Below, piece by piece: positions 59,071 through 63,242 of a DNA stretch of 63,242 bases. Every line of letters starts with the position of its first letter. The first letter of the stretch is position 1. The stretch lies in the NCBI GenBank assembly GCA_900095095.1, contig FMBT01000529.1:1-63242 (forward strand). Reading direction: 5' to 3'. The notes beneath the pieces were generated by a model. The model saw nothing but the letters and a program-made list of their open reading frames with translations. It was not told the DNA's origin and did no database searches. Both the position numbers and the translations under genes were made by a program. Source of the DNA: Fragilariopsis cylindrus CCMP1102 (taxonomy: Eukaryota; Bacillariophyta; Bacillariophyceae; Bacillariales; Bacillariaceae).

Positions 59071-62020
59071 ATGGCTAATTTTTACGGAAGAGACAGAGAC
59101 AGAGATAGATACAGCCGCCAAGATGATGGTTTTTACGATGACAGCAGGATGGAAGAAGACGACGAACGTCGCACTCACAACAGGAGTCTCAGCCGGAACC
59201 ACAATAACGGCAACAACAATGGCAATGGCAATAATAATTATAACAATAACGGGTGGCAATGGTTATCTATATTCTTATTAGTTTACTCCCTATCATTACA
59301 ACTCGGTGTTTTTGATACAATTAAAAGTAGTATTGGACAATCATTTCCCATTATATCGAACGAATTTGAACAGAGGTCAAAGTCATCATCATACCCGTCC
59401 ACAACAACGTCAAAAACGGAACCTCGTTGAAGAGGAAGCTTCCTCCCTTCAGCTTTCTCTAAATCTGATATATTTGAATCATTAGAGGCACGTCATGAAC
59501 ATCACTTAGCAAGACGTAAGGCTCCACCAGAACACATATCAGACCGAATAGGTCCATCTTCGAGTGGGATTATTACAAATGGTGGTGATGGTGGTGTAAA
59601 GATGCATGAATTCCACAAGCAATATCATAGTGCTGAAAAGCAACAACAACATCAACAACAAAGTCGACGACGAGAAATGCAGACTAAAGATGATTTTAAT
59701 GCTTACATCCTAGAAAATACTAGTAATGCCGACGATGTTGATACTAATACTACTAGTAGTAGTAGTATACAGAATATTAGTGCTAATTCTATTGATAGTA
59801 GTAATTCAAATAAGTATTCAACTATATCATCCAGTTCAACATCTATGGAAGGTAGATTACGTGCAAAACTTTTAACAGGATATGATAGAAATTCATATCC
59901 ATGGGAATGGGCATGGGAACAAAATTATAATAATACTGTATATGATCGCGTAGGTGATGCAAAACCTGAAGGTCGTAGTAATGCAACAGCAGATCCTAAT
60001 GGAACAGCAACAGAAGATGCAGAGGCAGAGAATGAGAAGAAAGAAGAAGAAAAACAGTTGCGTGTTGGATTACCTGTAGAATTTGGTCTAAATTTTCATA
60101 AAGGTATGTTATAGTACAACAGGAGCAGCAGCAGTAGCAGCAGCAGCGTACAGTACCGAAACGAACGTGTTCTTGACAATTATTTCTTTTTCCTTGCCGT
60201 TTTGTTTTGTTTTGTTTCTTCCCAAACCTCACCCCCATCTCCATATCCCACACGTACGCACGTATGTGTACTGTATGCACATATTGTAATAGTTCATGCA
60301 TTAAATGTTAAAGAATCAACAGCAGATTTAGTAGTCTGGGTACGTATCGCATGGCAAGATCCTAGATTACAATGGAATCCTGAAGACTATAATGGATTAA
60401 CAACAACATGGTTTTATATTTCAGATGGTATTGGTGGTGGCGAAGCATCAGAATTATGTAAGTATGGTTATACTGCTCAGAAAGTAATGATATGGTAAAT
60501 AAAACATGTAAACTAATAACAAATTATTCTTGTCGACTATGCTTGTTGTACTTTGAAGGGACACCTGATATATATTTATGGAACCAAGAAGAAGCAATGC
60601 CAGATAATTTAGCTAATACATATGCTACCGTATCAAGTGATGGATCAGTATTTTGGTCCCGACCAGGAAGGATTAAATCAACATGTAAATATACTGGATT
60701 AGAAAATTTTCCTTTCGACAAGCTGGGGTGTGCATTAGAATTTGGCAGTTGGACACACTCCGGCCTATATCTACGACCGACTAAGTTAGGTGGTACAGGA
60801 TATTCTATTGGTGGTAGCGAAACAGCAGGTGGATCATTTGTTGAATTTGAATTGATCGGTGACGAAGTGCAAGTTGATGAAGTTATTTACCCACCATTTG
60901 ATTGTAAGAATAAGATTTTGAATTAATTTTTCTATTATGCATGTGCCTATATCCGTCATTTCTTTCCGTTCATGTACTTATCAACTTTCATCTTCTCTAT
61001 TTCGGTATCCTCATTCAATCATTAATTCATCCATTCATTCTAAAGGCTGTCCTGAAGAAGATTGGCCGGTCTTAATATATAAATTAGAATTTGATCGTGC
61101 ATCTGCACCGTACGTTCGAACTATTGTTTTTCTTAATATATTACTGAACCTTGCTGCATTTGCTTGTTTTTGGATTCCACCACATGTTGGTGAAAGGATG
61201 GGATTAGCTATCACATGTGTCTTAGCTGCAGTGGCTGGTGAATTAGTTGTTGCATCAATGTTACCAGTCTGTGCAGAATTATCTTGGTACAATAAGTAAG
61301 TAGTTCCTAATGATATAACCATAATAATAATACTTTTACACATGGTAGACTCACTCGACCGTACGGCCCTTCCGATTACGACTTGATTTGGACTCATACT
61401 TCGATTCCGCTCACACGTTGCCTTTTCCATCGACGCCCTTTTCTTTATTCAACAGGTTTACGTTGGGTAGTACAACGTTTGCATTGTTAGTTGTATTTCA
61501 AAGTGCGGTGGTTATATTCTTCTTTTATTATACCGGAGAAGATATGACACCAACATACATAAAGTGGATTAAAAGGAAATTCAAGGATAAAAGAATAAGA
61601 ATTATTGAGAAGAATGAACGCAAGCAATTGGAGAACGAAGAGAACGGAGGAATGATGTCGCCGCCAGGTGAGGAACGACAAGAACAACTCAAAACGACAA
61701 AGACGTCAATTGCGGGAGTGAGCGATAACGGTAATATTAGCGATGGCGATGATGGTTTACCAGACGACGCACAGTTTCGAAAAGGAATCATGAAACGCAA
61801 TAATTATTTGAATGGCAAGGGCAATAGTAACCGTCGTGGATCTTTTGCCGAATCAAGGTCCGGATCATTTGCAGGCACTGGAGGCTTCAGGACTGAAAAG
61901 GAAGCAGAAATGAATGCTCATTGGCAAACGGTTTCTGGATATATCGATGAGGGCGCTCGACTTTTCATTCCTATGTTATATTGTATCTTTTTGGGATACG
62001 TGTTTAGAAGTCGAGTTTGA
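59071..62020 (+). CDS. Cys-loop pentameric ligand-gated ion channel subunit
   Basis: Four in-phase introns (60104-60292, 60458-60558, 60904-61045, 61296-61455) join five exons. The extracellular domain has GLNFHKVHALNVKESTADLV, VWVRIAWQDPRLQW, WTPDIYLWN (the W.PD element) and the Cys-loop CKYTGLENFPFDKLGC followed by SWTHSG. Four membrane helices follow: TIVFLNILLNLAAFACFWIP (M1), GLAITCVLAAVAGELVVASM (M2, pore), STTFALLVVFQSAVVIFFFY (M3) and ARLFIPMLYCIFLGYVF (M4), with a long charged loop between M3 and M4. Unusually, about 330 residues precede the receptor domain: a hydrophilic Asn-rich start, one hydrophobic segment (WQWLSIFLLVYSLSLQLGVF) and a Ser/Gln-rich linker, broken by two frame changes near 59430-59460. 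The exact C-terminus after M4 is uncertain, as another frame stays open to 62195. Ligand and ion selectivity are unknown. Confidence 0.92.
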
Positions 62021-62406
62021 ATTGATTGTATTATACACTATGATATTATCGCTATCGTTGTCGATGGTGTTTCATAACGAAAATCTAGAAAGAATGAAGG
62101 AAAGAAAAGAAGAAAATAGTCATGTAATGGCAGACAATTTACGTAAACGTGATTTTCATAACAAAGGAAATTCACATAAAAGTAGGAGTAGCTAAACGAA
62201 ACATTACAGATCTGATTATCTAAAATTTTATCTCTGCAACTATTCTTTATGAAATTGTTTGCACAAAACAAAGCGCAATCTTTGCCGCTATTCCCTTTAC
62301 GCTTTTAGCTCCTTTCTATATCCTTTTACGCTTTCAGTTTCTTTCTATAGAAAATATTGTACAATTTTGTCGTTACTGTCACATCTCAAATCCGTTCACA
62401 ACGCAT
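62021..62406. other. Intergenic region after the channel gene
   Basis: An alternative C-terminus of the channel may extend to 62195. TTTACGCTTT-type words repeat at 62298-62345. Nothing else seen. Confidence 0.4.
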
Positions 62407-62825
62407 TTAAGTAGAATTCGAAAGTAAAAAAATGATGCATCGGCAGCTGCTTTCGACGGCTTCCTCCTCGTTCATCATCGTTGGCATTGCAGCTATAGCA
62501 GGTGCAGAAGTTCCTGTCCGTATAAGAGTGGTGTCTTCGTCGATTTCCTTCTCTGTTGTCATCGCTACAGCCAATTCATCAGCTCTCGGAGTGAAGTTTT
62601 CAGCGGCTCCATCGTCCACTAACATAGACATTACCGCTGCCGTCGCGATTCAGCAGATCTCAAAGGTATTGTCCTAGGAGGAGTGACAACTTCATCGAGC
62701 TCCTCGTCGGACCCACAATGACAGCAATTCGATAGAGTGTTAAGGTCCAATATAGTAACTTTCGCATCTGACTTCGTCATCGCTATGCACGTAGATACGG
62801 TCGGCTGAATTGCACATATAAGCAA
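62407..62825 (-). CDS. Possible small protein, unknown
   Basis: Two overlapping minus-strand frames, joined by a frame change near 62631-62660, give MTKSDAKVTILDLNTLSNCC, then SDEELDEVVTPPRT and LVDDGAAENFTPRADELAVA with EKEIDEDTTLIRTG. Composition is protein-like and more convincing than the opposite strand. A LLNRDGSGNVYV reading in a third frame looks like an EF-hand loop but is isolated. No family can be named. Confidence 0.3.
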
Positions 62826-63242
62826 TCCCGCATATAAATTACGAGATCTGCTAAAAATTCTCGACTATAGGAATAACTGGACTAGAATTGTCTCTCTCTC
62901 TCTCTTTCTCATTTGGATGGACACGTACTGCACGTTTTCTTCGATTCGATTCCTTGTCAGAGTGGTGGGAGCAGAGTAAGAAATTCCAAACTCAACACAA
63001 CTCAACTCAACTTTTTTTGGGGTGTTTCCTTCGACGACAATTTATTTTGATCCTTCTTGGATCCATTGAATATCTCTCCCTCTCTCTCTCACCCACTCAC
63101 CCACACAAACACACACACAAACACCACTCAATTGAGACTGATTGGCTGACTGATTCGATTCTGCTTGCTTGCTTGTATTCTAGCTACACACTACTATACT
63201 GTAGCTCCTGTATGTCTTCTTCTCTGAGCACTAAACTTAACC
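62826..63242. other. Intergenic end of the window
   Basis: CT dinucleotide runs at about 62892-62906 and 63076-63090 and a CA-rich stretch at 63100-63125 are present. These resemble leader or promoter sequence seen before other genes here. No gene. Confidence 0.5.

Noticed and set aside
3173..62020. Programmed ribosomal frameshifting as an explanation for the broken genes
   Set aside because: The shifts go in both directions, occur at varied short runs without a common slippery heptamer or downstream structure, and hit housekeeping and secreted genes alike. Sequencing error is simpler.
62432..62677. Plus-strand Ala/Ser/Val-rich protein with signal-like start
   Set aside because: The opposite strand gives more natural composition and motifs, and this frame looks like its antisense shadow.
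1..63242. tRNA or rRNA genes
   Set aside because: I looked for T-loop-like GTTCRANYC words paired with A-box-like sequence and saw no credible cloverleaf. A tRNAscan run would be the decisive test.

Overview
The window looks like nuclear DNA of a diatom, probably AT-rich and simple-repeat-rich. The evidence is short GT..AG introns of about 95-300 bp, long Asn/Ser/Gln runs, Pro-Thr linkers in secreted proteins, and several protein types I associate with diatoms: a seven-helix receptor with a CATANLY...ISYEI third helix, a sulfotransferase-like type II membrane protein, and cysteine-rich secreted repeats. I cannot name the species. Prokaryotic features (operons, ribosome binding sites) are absent, and I saw no tRNA or rRNA gene.

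Layout. 1-3172 is non-coding with a pentanucleotide satellite. 3173-4890 (-) encodes a membrane-anchored three-KH RNA-binding protein. 5553-5986 (-) is a reverse-transcriptase remnant. 7964-9723 (+) is a stramenopile-type unknown protein, 10108-10685 (-) a small unknown protein, 11164-11817 (+) and 12843-13839 (-) two secreted Cys-rich proteins. 15954-17248 (+) is a heavily frameshifted gamma-glutamylcyclotransferase-like gene. 18552-23613 (-) is a DEVH-box RNA helicase with a dsRNA-binding domain and a probable organelle presequence. 24430-26274 (-) fuses an RRM to a RapZ C-terminal-like domain. 27576-28747 (+) is the sulfotransferase-like gene. 29128-30527 (-) is a secreted protein with three Cys-rich repeats. 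32825-34281 (+) is glutamate dehydrogenase, with a 26-bp perfect palindrome just upstream. Three paralogues of an acidic secreted family lie at 31258-32290, 35494-36341 and 42651-43910. 37614-40554 (+) is the seven-helix receptor-like gene.

The right half holds a conserved unknown gene (41648-42299), a short two-exon secreted gene (45787-46375), a dual-specificity phosphatase (46386-47444, -), a secreted lytic polysaccharide monooxygenase with two Cys-rich modules (48301-50025, -), a Ser/Thr-rich gene enclosed by a 2.6-kb inverted repeat (50991-53632), a small multi-helix membrane protein (54157-54890, -), a repeat-rich block with a retrotransposon gag remnant (54900-58700), and a Cys-loop pentameric ligand-gated channel (59071-62020, +).

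A property of the whole window affects every gene model: most coding regions are interrupted by single-base frameshifts, largely in or beside homopolymers, while the protein family continues in the next frame. At least a dozen independent genes show this. Uncorrected long-read sequencing error is the simplest explanation, so most of these genes are probably intact in the organism. The coordinates below are whole coding spans and the breaks are noted. The genes do not form an obvious pathway. Themes are surface and secreted proteins, signalling (receptor, ligand-gated channel, phosphatase) and RNA binding.
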